A DNA stretch of 64,000 nucleotides. Origin: Abditibacteriaceae bacterium (GTDB taxonomy: Bacteria > Armatimonadota > Abditibacteriia > Abditibacteriales > Abditibacteriaceae). The position numbers were made by a program, and so were the translations under genes. The notes below the pieces were generated by a model. It had not been told where the DNA came from and did no database searches. It was given only the letters and a program-made list of their open reading frames with translations. This document shows, in pieces, positions 8,041-16,520 of this stretch (position 1 is the first letter of the stretch; each line of letters starts with the position of its first letter). The DNA lies in contig JAFAZH010000048.1 of assembly GCA_019239895.1 (NCBI GenBank), forward strand, positions 1-64,000. The letters run 5' to 3'.

Positions 8041-10311
8041 ATGCTCTCAATCTTTGGCCTCCGCATTGATTTAGATTGGTTCTATAACCATGCCGACCGG
8101 GAGATCATCCAGCGTTGGACAGTGGACGGCGCGGATACCACGCGCCAGCATGAGTTGGTTATTAAAACGCCAGAGCCGCCAGCAGCAGAGTGGTGTTTTC
8201 TAGCGCTGGGTGATACGGGCGACTCCGACCGCTTCGGCTCGCGCATCTCACCGCAGAGTGCTGTGGCTACGTTCATGGCCCAGGACTGCGGTTTATTAGC
8301 CGAGGCTCCGACGGGGGAGCCGTTGCTGGGAGCACCCCCGGTGCAGCCGACGGCGCAGATGCTAATCCATACCGGCGACATTAACTATCTAACGGGCGAG
8401 CAACGCCTGTACGACCTCAACTTCGTTGATCCCTACCGTCCTTTTCTGACTGAGCAAAGTCATTATAACAACTTGATCTTTCGCATTCCCTTTTTGCCCG
8501 TGCCGGGCAATCACGACTACTATGATCTGCACGGCTGGGTCGCGGGGCTAATGAAGCTTGGATCGTGGCTGGGGTTTAGCAAGCTGCTAACCCACTTCTT
8601 CTATCGCATCGGACTTTCCGTGCCCCTGGGCGGCTCCGATATGGGCGCTTCTTACATGACAGCCTTTGTGGAATCAGCACCGGATAGGCCACAACCCCTA
8701 CCCTATCAGCCCGGCGTGCGCACCCGCCTGCCCAACCGCTACTACCAGTTCCGGCGGGGTAATGTACACTGCTTCGCCCTCGATTCCAATACCCTGGATG
8801 CGCCGCCGCCGGGCACCGCCGACCCCTTTAAGGAAAAAGCGCACGCCATCGTGGAGCGCACCGAACGCAAATTAGGGCATCTGAACGAGCAAGTAAAACG
8901 CGACCGCGAATGGGAGCAAGAGGAAACCGCGCGTCAGCGCGAGGCCATGCGTGCTGGCCAACACGCCGACCTGTGGCCTCACCTTCAATCTCATTTGCAC
9001 GCCGTTGCCACCAGCGCCGCTGCTCTTTCTGCGGCAACCAACCGTTGGGCTGATAAGCTTGCGACTGCGACACCAGAAACGTCTCTCCCTGAAACGAATT
9101 CAGTCGAAACGGCACTGCCGCAAACTGCTCTGCCCCAAATGGATTCAGCGCAGGCAGCCCAGCACCTCAAAGCCTTAGCTCAACAGAATCAAGACCTGCA
9201 TGACCAGTGGAGCGAAATTCTTAAAACTATTGAGGCCGCGCCGGAGCCGGTGCCTGCCTATGAAGCCCAACTGGACTCTCTGGCTGACTTGCAGGAAGCG
9301 TGGCTGCACCACTTAGCGCAGCGTGACCAATTCACTGTAACCTTGCCCGGTGCGCCCGAATATGAAGCGGCACGGCAGGCCCGCTTAGCCTTGGATGCCA
9401 GTCTGGGGCAGTGGTGCCGCCAGCGGGTAGGCTCATCTTTGTCTGGCCCTTGTGCGCTAGCGATTAGTGAGGAAGAAGAGGAACAGGAAGAAACCGACCT
9501 CAGTGAAGCAATTCTGGACACGCAACGCGACCTGGCGATGGCGCGCAAACTAAGCCAGCGCAGCGATGAAGATTACGACGCGGCCCAGATCGAGTGGCTC
9601 AAAAGCGGTCTGGCTGCGGTTAAAGCCGAAGAAGCCGAGCAACAGCGCCATGATCCAAGCGCACGCATCTGGCGCATTGTTTATTTACATCACCCCATCT
9701 ATACGACCTTGCCTAGCCATGCCGAACACGGCGATAGCATCGGTGTGCGCCATAATCTCGAAGCAATTCTTAAAGATGCCGATTTAGTGATTTCCGGGCA
9801 CTCGCATGGCTTTGAGTGGCTGCGCAGCCAGGCCGCGCCCCATCAATGCTACCTGGTAGCCGGGGCCGGTGGCCAAGGCCGTTTGCAAGGCTCGATTTTT
9901 TCGCCTCTCCTGGCAGGGCGTTACGGCGCGGCCAAAGAGTCATTGGTTCAGGCCGGACTAACCAGCCTCGTCTGGGCCAGCGGCGACCCGGTCATGTCTG
10001 GTGCTACGGTTGAGCATAAACTCTTTTCCTACCTACGAATCCGCGTCTTGCCCGACGAACTGCGCGTGGAGCCAGTCGGCGTCCGCCAGCTAGAAGCACC
10101 CGCTCCTGATACACCGCCCCATGCGACATCTTCCGATGATGCATTAACCCCTGAAGCATACGATTGGGAGCGGGTGTATCCGATGCCAGTGCATGAAGTG
10201 GCGGATCTCCCAAGCGGGCAGCACGAGGGTTCCATCTCCACGCCGGAGCGTCGCTTGCACGCGATTAGAATTCGCCGTGGCCAGCCACCCGAAGCGGTGT
10301 GGGCCGAGTGA
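8041..10311 (+). CDS. Calcineurin-like metallophosphoesterase with a long coiled-coil insertion
   Basis: Metal-binding motifs of the calcineurin fold appear in order: LALGDTGDSD near residue 60, HTGDINY near 113, GNHDYYD at 156-162, FALDSNTL near 255, HHP at 550-552 and GHSHG at 586-590. The fold is interrupted between FALDSNTL and VYLHHP by about 270 residues of charged and Ala/Gln-rich helix. This insert includes ETSLPETNSVETALPQTALP repeats and an acidic EEEEEQEETD patch. A C-terminal ~90 residues continue past the catalytic fold. No signal peptide is seen, so it is probably cytoplasmic. The substrate is unknown; phosphodiester or phosphomonoester hydrolysis is the family activity. Confidence 0.85.
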   Translation: MLSIFGLRIDLDWFYNHADREIIQRWTVDGADTTRQHELVIKTPEPPAAEWCFLALGDTGDSDRFGSRISPQSAVATFMAQDCGLLAEAPTGEPLLGAPPVQPTAQMLIHTGDINYLTGEQRLYDLNFVDPYRPFLTEQSHYNNLIFRIPFLPVPGNHDYYDLHGWVAGLMKLGSWLGFSKLLTHFFYRIGLSVPLGGSDMGASYMTAFVESAPDRPQPLPYQPGVRTRLPNRYYQFRRGNVHCFALDSNTLDAPPPGTADPFKEKAHAIVERTERKLGHLNEQVKRDREWEQEETARQREAMRAGQHADLWPHLQSHLHAVATSAAALSAATNRWADKLATATPETSLPETNSVETALPQTALPQMDSAQAAQHLKALAQQNQDLHDQWSEILKTIEAAPEPVPAYEAQLDSLADLQEAWLHHLAQRDQFTVTLPGAPEYEAARQARLALDASLGQWCRQRVGSSLSGPCALAISEEEEEQEETDLSEAILDTQRDLAMARKLSQRSDEDYDAAQIEWLKSGLAAVKAEEAEQQRHDPSARIWRIVYLHHPIYTTLPSHAEHGDSIGVRHNLEAILKDADLVISGHSHGFEWLRSQAAPHQCYLVAGAGGQGRLQGSIFSPLLAGRYGAAKESLVQAGLTSLVWASGDPVMSGATVEHKLFSYLRIRVLPDELRVEPVGVRQLEAPAPDTPPHATSSDDALTPEAYDWERVYPMPVHEVADLPSGQHEGSISTPERRLHAIRIRRGQPPEAVWAE

Positions 10312-10388
10312 AGCAACCGCCGTCGCTGGCAAAAATGCTTGAGACTGAGTTATGGTACACTTCGCCCAATTCCTAAAGTCAGGAGAGC

Positions 10389-11441
10389 ATGATGAAGAAG
10401 CTACGAGTTGGATTTATTGGTTCGGGCGGTATGGCGGACGCCCACTTAAAAGGCTTGGTGCCGCCACAGTTTGAAGACATTGAAATTGCCGCGTTTTGTG
10501 ATGTGGTTTTAGAGCGTGCCCAGGCGCAGGCGGATAAATATAAAGAGCATGGCACAGTCGCCTACTCTTCGCCCCAACAGATGATTGCCGACGCGGGTCT
10601 GGATGCGTGCTATATCCTGCTGCCGCCTTTCGCGCATGGGGATGCAGAGCGGGCCTGTATTGAGGGCAATGTCCCGTTCTTAGTGGAGAAACCCATCGGC
10701 AACGATCTCGGTTTATTGCGCGAACTGCGGGATGAAATTAAAAAGAAGAATCTGATGACAGCGGTTGGCTATATGAACCGCTATCAGCCCAGTGTACAGC
10801 GTGCTAAACAAGCTTTTGCTAACGACGAGCCAGTGCTGGCCTACGGTGGCTGGCTGGGTGGCCCCCCCACCGCCGAGAGACTGAAGACCTCACTCATTGG
10901 GCAATGGTGGTCAATTAAAGCCAAAAGTGGCGGGCAGATGGTGGAGCAAGTCTCGCACACGATAGATTTAGTGCGCTACTTTTTAGGCGATGCGGTCGAA
11001 GTCTTTGCCCACACCACTACTGCCTTCAATAAAAAACTACCAAACTTGATTCCTGGCTATACCATTGACGATGCCATGACCACCAGTATCAAATTTGAAA
11101 GTGGCGCCCTGGCGACCATCTTAGCCAGTGCAGCCACTCCGGTGGGAGGTGGCGTTTCGCTCGATATTCTGGGCACCAAAACGGCGGCCAAGTTCAACGG
11201 TTGGGGCCATGATGTGAAAATCATCACGCGCGGAGAAGGCGGCAATACAGAAGAATCGTTTGCCAGTGAGGGAGCCATTTTCCCCCTTGAAGACCGCACC
11301 TTCCTGGATGCGGTGCGAACTGGTGACCGCACCAAAATCAGGACGGACTACGCCGATGCGTATAAAACGGTGCAAGTTGCGCTGGGGGCCAACGAGAGTG
11401 CGGATACTGGCAAGCCAGTGGACTTGACTAAGACAGCCTAA
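10389..11441 (+). CDS. Gfo/Idh/MocA family oxidoreductase
   Basis: The 350-residue protein opens with the NAD(P)-binding Rossmann motif VGFIGSGGMADAHLKGL. It has the family EKP signature (VEKPIGNDL) near residue 99 and a C-terminal alpha/beta domain with SGGQMVEQVSHTIDLVRYF, which contains the conserved His of the active-site region. These enzymes oxidise or reduce sugars, inositols or related compounds; the substrate cannot be told. AGGAGAG lies 3 nt before the first of two tandem ATG codons (10389, 10392). It is monocistronic and its 3' side abuts a dispersed ~110-bp repeat. Confidence 0.9.
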   Translation: MMKKLRVGFIGSGGMADAHLKGLVPPQFEDIEIAAFCDVVLERAQAQADKYKEHGTVAYSSPQQMIADAGLDACYILLPPFAHGDAERACIEGNVPFLVEKPIGNDLGLLRELRDEIKKKNLMTAVGYMNRYQPSVQRAKQAFANDEPVLAYGGWLGGPPTAERLKTSLIGQWWSIKAKSGGQMVEQVSHTIDLVRYFLGDAVEVFAHTTTAFNKKLPNLIPGYTIDDAMTTSIKFESGALATILASAATPVGGGVSLDILGTKTAAKFNGWGHDVKIITRGEGGNTEESFASEGAIFPLEDRTFLDAVRTGDRTKIRTDYADAYKTVQVALGANESADTGKPVDLTKTA

Positions 11442-11446
11442 AATGG

Positions 11447-11558
11447 ATGGGACGCTAATTACATTCGCTAACTTCATGCGCTATTGGAACGCCATTGAAT
11501 AAATAGCGTTGCGCAGCATAGCGAATGCAAAGCATAGCGAACAGAGTTAGCGTCCCAT
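11447..11558. repeat. Dispersed ~110-bp element, copy A (terminal inverted repeats)
   Basis: Terminal inverted repeats begin ATGGGACGCTAA (11447) and end TTAGCGTCCCAT (11558), extending inward to TTCGCTA/TAGCGAA. The interior includes CTAACTTCATGCGC and GAACGC. A second copy lies at 46677-46769. It encodes nothing and resembles a MITE or a mobile palindromic element. It sits between the oxidoreductase and dnaJ stops, which are convergent. Confidence 0.75.
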
Positions 11559-11563
11559 TTGTT

Positions 11564-12706
11564 CTAATCTACGCGAAAAGCATCTTTGAGCTTATCGAAG
11601 AAGCCACGCGGATGCTCTTCGGGATACTCTTCTGAAATTTCGGCGAACTCACGGAGAATGTCCTTCTGCCGCTCGGTTAAGTTGGTTGGCACCATGACGC
11701 GGGCGATGCAGATTTGGTCGCCGCGCCGTCCCATGCGGTCGGGGAAGCCCTTGTCGTTCACCCGAAAGGTAGCCCCGTTCTGAGTTCCAGATGGCACGGT
11801 GATTTCAGACATTATTGGTTCGCCTGCTTCATTCAGTTCAAGAGTAGCAACTTCAACTTTGTCACCTAAAGCAGCTTGGGCAAAAGAAATCGGCATGATG
11901 TAGAGCACATCATCTTCGCGGCGCTGGAATTGGCGATGCGGCTCGACATAAATAAAGCAGTACAGGTCGCCTGCAGGCGCACCAGCTTGTCCGTCTTCTC
12001 CTGCCCCCGTCACGCGTACGCGGTCGCCTTCATCCACCCCGGCAGGAATTTTAACCGTCACATTGCGCGTGCCGCGCACCCGACCTTCACCACGACAGGT
12101 TGTGCAAGGATTAGGAATAATGCGGCCCGTGCCGCCACAACGCGCACAGGGGGCTTCTTGCACAAATTGTCCAAAGAAGGTGCTGCGAACTTCGCGGATG
12201 CGTCCCGTGCCACGACAGGCTGGACAGCTTTGCACCTGCGTGCCTGGCTGTGCGCCACTGCCACTACAAGTTTCACATTGAATTAAAGATGGCACTTCCA
12301 GGTTGCGCGTCACACCGGCATAAACTTCTTCCAGCGTCAGGGTAACATCCATGCGCAAATCAGCGCCGCGCCGCACCTGCTCGCGGGTGCGCTGTCCGGT
12401 GCCAGACCCGCCCATGCCGCTAAAGAACACTTCAAAGAGATCGCCCAGACCACCGACGCCACTAAAGTCGAAGTCCTGGCCACTGAGGCCGGCGTGGCCG
12501 TAGCGGTCATAGCGCACACGCTTGTCCTCATCGGCTAACACGCCATAAGCTTCGCCAATCTCCTTAAATGCCGCTTCCGCTTCTTCCCGCCGATGGGCGT
12601 TCACATCCGGGTGCTGCTCGCGTGCTAACTTCCGATAAGCCTTCTTAATTTCATCAGCCGAGGCTGTTTTGCTCACGCCCAAAACTTCGTAATAATCTCT
12701 TGGCAT
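11564..12706 (-). CDS. dnaJ: Chaperone DnaJ
   Basis: The J domain starts MPRDYYEVLGVSK and carries HPD (REQHPDVN). A Gly/Phe-rich linker follows (FDFSGVGGLGDLFEVFFSGMGG). Four CXXCXGXG zinc-binding repeats come next (CETCSGSG, CPACRGTG, CARCGGTG, CTTCRGEG), then the C-terminal substrate-binding domain. At 380 residues it is the usual type I DnaJ length. The frame extends 20 codons upstream to 12766, but homologous sequence begins at the ATG at 12706, so that start is used. It normally works with DnaK and GrpE; grpE is upstream but no dnaK lies between them. Confidence 0.95.
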   Translation of the reverse strand: MPRDYYEVLGVSKTASADEIKKAYRKLAREQHPDVNAHRREEAEAAFKEIGEAYGVLADEDKRVRYDRYGHAGLSGQDFDFSGVGGLGDLFEVFFSGMGGSGTGQRTREQVRRGADLRMDVTLTLEEVYAGVTRNLEVPSLIQCETCSGSGAQPGTQVQSCPACRGTGRIREVRSTFFGQFVQEAPCARCGGTGRIIPNPCTTCRGEGRVRGTRNVTVKIPAGVDEGDRVRVTGAGEDGQAGAPAGDLYCFIYVEPHRQFQRREDDVLYIMPISFAQAALGDKVEVATLELNEAGEPIMSEITVPSGTQNGATFRVNDKGFPDRMGRRGDQICIARVMVPTNLTERQKDILREFAEISEEYPEEHPRGFFDKLKDAFRVD

Positions 12707-12796
12707 TGTAGTGTTCTGCAAATTAAACGCACCAACTTCAACAATAAATGCCCCAGTAACAGGCATCTACTTTATTTTACTGTTTAGGTTATAAAG

Positions 12797-12896
12797 AGGC
12801 ATTCTCAGCAAAACGAAGAATCTATTATAAGAAATTCCCCTGGCAATAGGTTTCAGGAGAACTCAGAAGAGATTCTTCGCTTGACTAAGAATGCCT
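12797..12896. repeat. Imperfect inverted repeat in the dnaJ leader
   Basis: Arms at 12797-12822 and 12871-12896 pair as AGGCATTCT/AGAATGCCT and CGAAGAATC/GATTCTTCG around an 8-nt mismatched internal loop, with a 48-nt spacer. It lies between grpE and dnaJ and is not CIRCE-like. It could be a regulatory RNA structure in the dnaJ leader, a processing site or a mobile repeat. Confidence 0.7.
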
Positions 12897-12898
12897 GA

Positions 12899-12927
12899 TT
12901 TTTAAGATTAAGTATAATTCCAGTCAA
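12899..12927 (-). promoter_or_regulatory. Possible promoter upstream of dnaJ
   Basis: On the minus strand TTGACT (12927-12922) and TAAAAA (12904-12899) are separated by 17 nt, just after the grpE stop. The -10 is only a four of six match. If used, dnaJ would have its own transcript starting at the dyad described at 12797-12896. Confidence 0.35.
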
Positions 12928-12935
12928 CTGCCGTC

Positions 12936-13988
12936 TTAGCCACTGGAGACTTTGACACGGCTGGGACGCAGCACCTGGCCTTTATAAGAGTAGCCACGCT
13001 GCACTTCTTCCATTACGGTGCCTTCTGGTTCTCCATTGCCCTCCACTTGCCCCAGGGCTTCATGATGCAATGGGTCGAATTTGCGGCCTTTGGCTTCAAT
13101 CGTCTCAATGCCGTGGTTCTTGAGCGTGTTGCGGAGTTGCTGTAAGATGTGCTCAACGCCAATGCGTACAGAGTCCAGGTCTTTGGCGCTTTTGGCATGG
13201 CTGACCGCCAGCTCGAAGTTATCCAAAACGGGGAATATATCTTCTAAGACGCTCATCACCGCACGGTCACGGACTTCCTGCTCGCGGCGCACGACCTGGC
13301 GCTTATAATTTTCAAAATCGGCAGCTAAGCGCAAAAAGCGTTCGTCCTGCTCGGTTGCGGCTCGTGCTACGACACCATCGCTGGCTCCCTGTTGGGCATC
13401 CGTAGCTTGGTTAGAGCCGTCACCTGCATCAGTCGAATTCGCACCACCACTATTTTCACTACCATTTGGATTTGCTGGCAACCCTTCCTGCGGATGTGCT
13501 GGATGGGGTTTTAAATCTTTGGTTTGGGTTTCCACTTCGCCTCCCTGTTGTTGTCTTCCAATCTCTTGTTCTTCAGCTCGCTGATCGAGATTTTCCTGCA
13601 TCGCTTCGCCTGCGTCCTGGGATGGGGTGAGATCGCCACCAGGGACATCCGCGCCACCTGGCCCCGCCACTTCATGGGCCGTCGTGCCCAGGGAATGGTT
13701 AGGATCAATGGCACTATCCACTGGCTGCAAGGCCGGGGGCACTGTCGGATCAGACTCTACAGAACTGGGAGGAGAATTTGGTCTGGTCGTCTCCGCATTA
13801 TTGGGCGTATCTGTCGTGGTCGGGTCAGGCACGTCTTTTTCTGACCCGACTGGCTGAGCTTCATCCTCGCGTAGCGCGTGCGACGGAGTGCCCGTCGCGG
13901 AGCTATGATGAATTGTCTCTTCCGCCTCGCTTGGACGCGACAGATTTTGCTGTGGACTGGGTCTATCGGTAATCGGAATACGAACCAT
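12936..13988 (-). CDS. grpE: Nucleotide exchange factor GrpE with a long disordered N-terminus
   Basis: The C-terminal ~145 residues are GrpE: FLRLAADFENYKRQVVRRE coiled coil, VLEDIFPVLDNFELAV, then the beta-wing region with FDPLHHEALG and GYSYKGQVLRPSRVKVS. The first ~205 residues are low complexity, rich in Pro, Asn, Gln, Asp and Glu, and probably disordered. GrpE proteins are normally near 200 residues, so this one (350) is long. GAGGAG lies 6 nt before the ATG at 13988, so the extension is translated if the site is used. It releases ADP from DnaK. The order is hrcA-grpE-dnaJ with dnaK missing. Confidence 0.93.
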   Translation of the reverse strand: MVRIPITDRPSPQQNLSRPSEAEETIHHSSATGTPSHALREDEAQPVGSEKDVPDPTTTDTPNNAETTRPNSPPSSVESDPTVPPALQPVDSAIDPNHSLGTTAHEVAGPGGADVPGGDLTPSQDAGEAMQENLDQRAEEQEIGRQQQGGEVETQTKDLKPHPAHPQEGLPANPNGSENSGGANSTDAGDGSNQATDAQQGASDGVVARAATEQDERFLRLAADFENYKRQVVRREQEVRDRAVMSVLEDIFPVLDNFELAVSHAKSAKDLDSVRIGVEHILQQLRNTLKNHGIETIEAKGRKFDPLHHEALGQVEGNGEPEGTVMEEVQRGYSYKGQVLRPSRVKVSSG

Positions 13989-14120
13989 TCTATTCTCCTC
14001 AATATTTGTCCCGCTGGGATAGACGAATATTTCCGCTCACGGTGCCATGCCCCAGGGAGTGAGGCATCATCACACCACCAGAAGCGATACAATATCCATC
14101 TCTTAGAATCTTACACATCA

Positions 14121-14232
14121 CCCGCCGCTCAAGCAGCGGGCTGAAGTGAAAGCCCCCTGAACGGGGCTAGTCGAACCTGTGCAGCCCGGTGAACCGGGCT
14201 TTTTGTGCCCAGCCCGCTGCTTGAGCGGCGGG
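14121..14232. repeat. REP-like cruciform cassette
   Basis: Outer arms 14121-14142 and 14211-14232 are perfect 22-nt reverse complements (CCCGCCGCTCAAGCAGCGGG core). Inside are two smaller hairpins: AGCCCC/GGGGCT (14151-14168) and AGCCCGG/CCGGGCT (14183-14200), the latter followed by TTTT on the plus strand. The arrangement resembles REP doublets (REPIN/BIME). It lies in the hrcA-grpE gap. No REP-associated transposase is in the window. Confidence 0.85.
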
Positions 14233-14255
14233 TCTACATCAGCCCCTTTATTTAT

Positions 14256-15359
14256 CTACAATGTTTCCAGGGACACTTGCAATCGGGCGGCCAAAGCAGG
14301 CACCAGGGCAATGGCATCGGCATACTTCATGCGGGTTGGCCCCATAATGCCCACTGTCCCCAGCACCTCACCACCCGCGCCATAAGCGATGCCGACAAAC
14401 GAGAACCTTTCCACGGTCGGGTTATCTACTTTGGGATGCTCACTCCCTATGATAATCGTGTGCGGTGACACATACCTGTCGGCACGGCTCGCACTTTCCG
14501 GCACAATAGCGGCACGTTCTAACGAGGAGCGTAATAAATCGCTCATGGCCGGGCCATCTTCAAAGAGTCGCATTGCGGCTCGCGCCTGTTGAATATCCGA
14601 AAACTCCGGCTCATCTAAGAGCGTAATCAAACCTTGTACCACAATGCGCTCATCTGTGACATCGGCTACCGATTGGCGCACCAATTCCCAAGCCCGCCGC
14701 GCCAGATTAATCGTGGCCGCATCGTGCAGACCTTCGGCCACATCTTCAAAAGGTAGCGTGCGCAGGGAGGAAAGGCTGCGCCCGCTCAGTTTCTCATTCA
14801 GAAAATTAACCACCGTCGTTAGACGACTGCTGGGCACTTCCTGATCTACTTCAAACATGCGATGGTCAATGCGTCCCGCCGCCGTGACAAGCACTAAAAT
14901 CAATCGCTGGGGCGGCACGGGATTAATTTGCAGGTGCCGCATGGTATCCCGCTGCGCGGTGGGCAAACTGGCGACCGCCGGATAACCCGTCAACTTCGCC
15001 AAAGCTGCCGTTGCCTCGCGCAGAGCATCCTCCACCGAAGCCGCCGGAGCCGCAATACGAGCCGCAATTTGCGCCCGTTCGTTCGGTTTCAAGGCGCGCG
15101 GACGTAGTATCTCATTGACATAATAGCGATAGCCAGCATCGGTGGGCACCCGCCCTGCCGAGGTGTGCGGATGCGCCAGCAACCCAGCCGCTTCCAATTC
15201 GGCCAATTCATTACGAATGGTGGCCGAGGAGACATTGCCCACTTGCGCTGTAAAATAGGGGTCAACCGCGAGGGTCGTGGAACCCACCGGCTCCGCGTTT
15301 TCCACATAGCGTTCAATGACCGCCGCTAAAATCGCCTTTTGTCGTGGTTGAAGTGTCAT
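14256..15359 (-). CDS. hrcA: Heat-inducible transcription repressor HrcA
   Basis: The N-terminal winged helix reads LQPRQKAILAAVIERYVENAEPVGS, with SSATIRNELAELEAAGLLAHPHTSAGRVPTDAGYRYYV being the hallmark HrcA segment. A GAF-like central domain and an inserted dimerisation region follow, with the C-terminal FVGIAYGAGGEVLGTVGIMGPTRMKY. The 367 residues are close to family length. HrcA binds CIRCE operators upstream of groE and dnaK genes. No CIRCE inverted repeat was found in this window, so its targets are probably elsewhere. It lies between mnmA and grpE on the same strand, separated from mnmA by the 15372-15423 palindrome. Confidence 0.95.
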   Translation of the reverse strand: MTLQPRQKAILAAVIERYVENAEPVGSTTLAVDPYFTAQVGNVSSATIRNELAELEAAGLLAHPHTSAGRVPTDAGYRYYVNEILRPRALKPNERAQIAARIAAPAASVEDALREATAALAKLTGYPAVASLPTAQRDTMRHLQINPVPPQRLILVLVTAAGRIDHRMFEVDQEVPSSRLTTVVNFLNEKLSGRSLSSLRTLPFEDVAEGLHDAATINLARRAWELVRQSVADVTDERIVVQGLITLLDEPEFSDIQQARAAMRLFEDGPAMSDLLRSSLERAAIVPESASRADRYVSPHTIIIGSEHPKVDNPTVERFSFVGIAYGAGGEVLGTVGIMGPTRMKYADAIALVPALAARLQVSLETL

Positions 15360-15371
15360 AGTTTTATGAAG

Positions 15372-15423
15372 CCCTCACCCCCGGCCCCTCTCCCTTGTAT
15401 GGGAGAGGGGCCGGGGGTGAGGG
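15372..15423. repeat. Perfect 23-bp palindrome
   Basis: Arms 15372-15394 and 15401-15423 are perfect complements around the 6-nt loop TTGTAT. The words match those of the 3145-3304 repeat (CCCTCACCCC, CCCCTCTCCC). It lies between the mnmA stop and the hrcA start and would form a very stable hairpin in the transcript. Confidence 0.9.
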
Positions 15424-15438
15424 GTATTTCAGTGAGGA

Positions 15439-16509
15439 CTATTTTATCGTCCCGGCTCCTATCACCTCATCCTCCTGATATAAGACGCACATCTGGCCTG
15501 GAGAGACGCCTGCTTGCGGTTCTACAAAGCGAATCTCAAAGGCGTCAGCGGACACCGCTCCCATTGTCGCAGGCAGGCCGCGGGCATGAGCGCGGGTTTG
15601 TGCCAGCACAGCCTCGCCAACCTGCGGTGGTTGATACGTCCACTTCGTTCGCTCGGCAGCTAAACCTGCGCGCCCCAAAGCCTCACGCGGGCCAACCACC
15701 AGGGCGTTCTGCGCCGTATCAATGCGCGTCACAAAGAGCGGCTGGGGGGCGGCAATACCCAATCCCTTACGCTGCCCCACCGTATAATGCGCCAGCCCTT
15801 GATGCTCACCCAACTTGTTGCCATCAGCATCTAAAATTGGCCCAGTAACAGCTAACTCTGGGGCACGCTCAATGACAAAGCGGGCATAATCGCCATCTTC
15901 CACGAAGCAGATTTCCTGACTATCGGGCTTGGCCGCCACACAAAAGCCTAAGTTCCCAGCTAGTCGGCGCGTTTCGGACTTTTCCAGATGTCCGATGGGA
16001 AAGAGGGAGCGGGCCAGTTCCGCCTGTCCCAGCATCCCCAGGACATAGCTTTGATCTTTCTTATGGTCGAGGCCGCGCCGCAGATGATAACGCTGTCCAT
16101 CCCATTGGCACTGTGCATAATGCCCGGTAGCGATGAGGTCACAGCCCAACTCATTCGCCCGCTCCAGAAAGGCCGCAAACTTGATGAACTCGTTACAGCG
16201 CGCACACGGGTTCGGCGTGCGGCCACTGGCATATTCCGCCACGAAGTTATCCACCACAGCAGCATTGAACTCTTCCTGCATGTTGAGCACATAGTACGGG
16301 ATATTGAGTTGATCGGCCACTCGGCGCGCATCCTCGGTCGCGCCCACGGTGCAGCAGCCGCCAAAGCGATGCGCCGCAAAGGGGTCATCCTCGCCACGCC
16401 AGAGTTTCATGGTGACGCCGATGACCTCATAACCTTGTCCAACCAGCAATGCCGCCGCAACGCTCGAATCCACGCCGCCGCTCATCGCACATAAAACTCT
16501 CTTGCTCAT
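15439..16509 (-). CDS. mnmA: tRNA-specific 2-thiouridylase MnmA
   Basis: The ATP pyrophosphatase P-loop is SGGVDSS near residue 10. The catalytic cysteines fall in TPNPCARCNEFIKF and GFCVAAKPDSQEICFV. The C-terminal part has HQGLAHYTVGQRKGLGI and the PUA-like end SPGQMCVLYQ. The enzyme thiolates U34 of Lys, Glu and Gln tRNAs using sulfur relayed from a cysteine desulfurase. A cysteine desulfurase gene lies two genes upstream on the same strand, so the cluster is functionally coherent. The 356 residues match the family length. Confidence 0.96.
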   Translation of the reverse strand: MSKRVLCAMSGGVDSSVAAALLVGQGYEVIGVTMKLWRGEDDPFAAHRFGGCCTVGATEDARRVADQLNIPYYVLNMQEEFNAAVVDNFVAEYASGRTPNPCARCNEFIKFAAFLERANELGCDLIATGHYAQCQWDGQRYHLRRGLDHKKDQSYVLGMLGQAELARSLFPIGHLEKSETRRLAGNLGFCVAAKPDSQEICFVEDGDYARFVIERAPELAVTGPILDADGNKLGEHQGLAHYTVGQRKGLGIAAPQPLFVTRIDTAQNALVVGPREALGRAGLAAERTKWTYQPPQVGEAVLAQTRAHARGLPATMGAVSADAFEIRFVEPQAGVSPGQMCVLYQEDEVIGAGTIK

Positions 16510-16520
16510 CTTGTTTCACT

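Noticed and set aside
11564..15438. CIRCE operator for HrcA
   Set aside because: No TTAGCACTC-N9-GAGTGCTAA-like sequence was seen in the hrcA, grpE or dnaJ upstream regions; the dyad at 12797-12896 does not resemble it.
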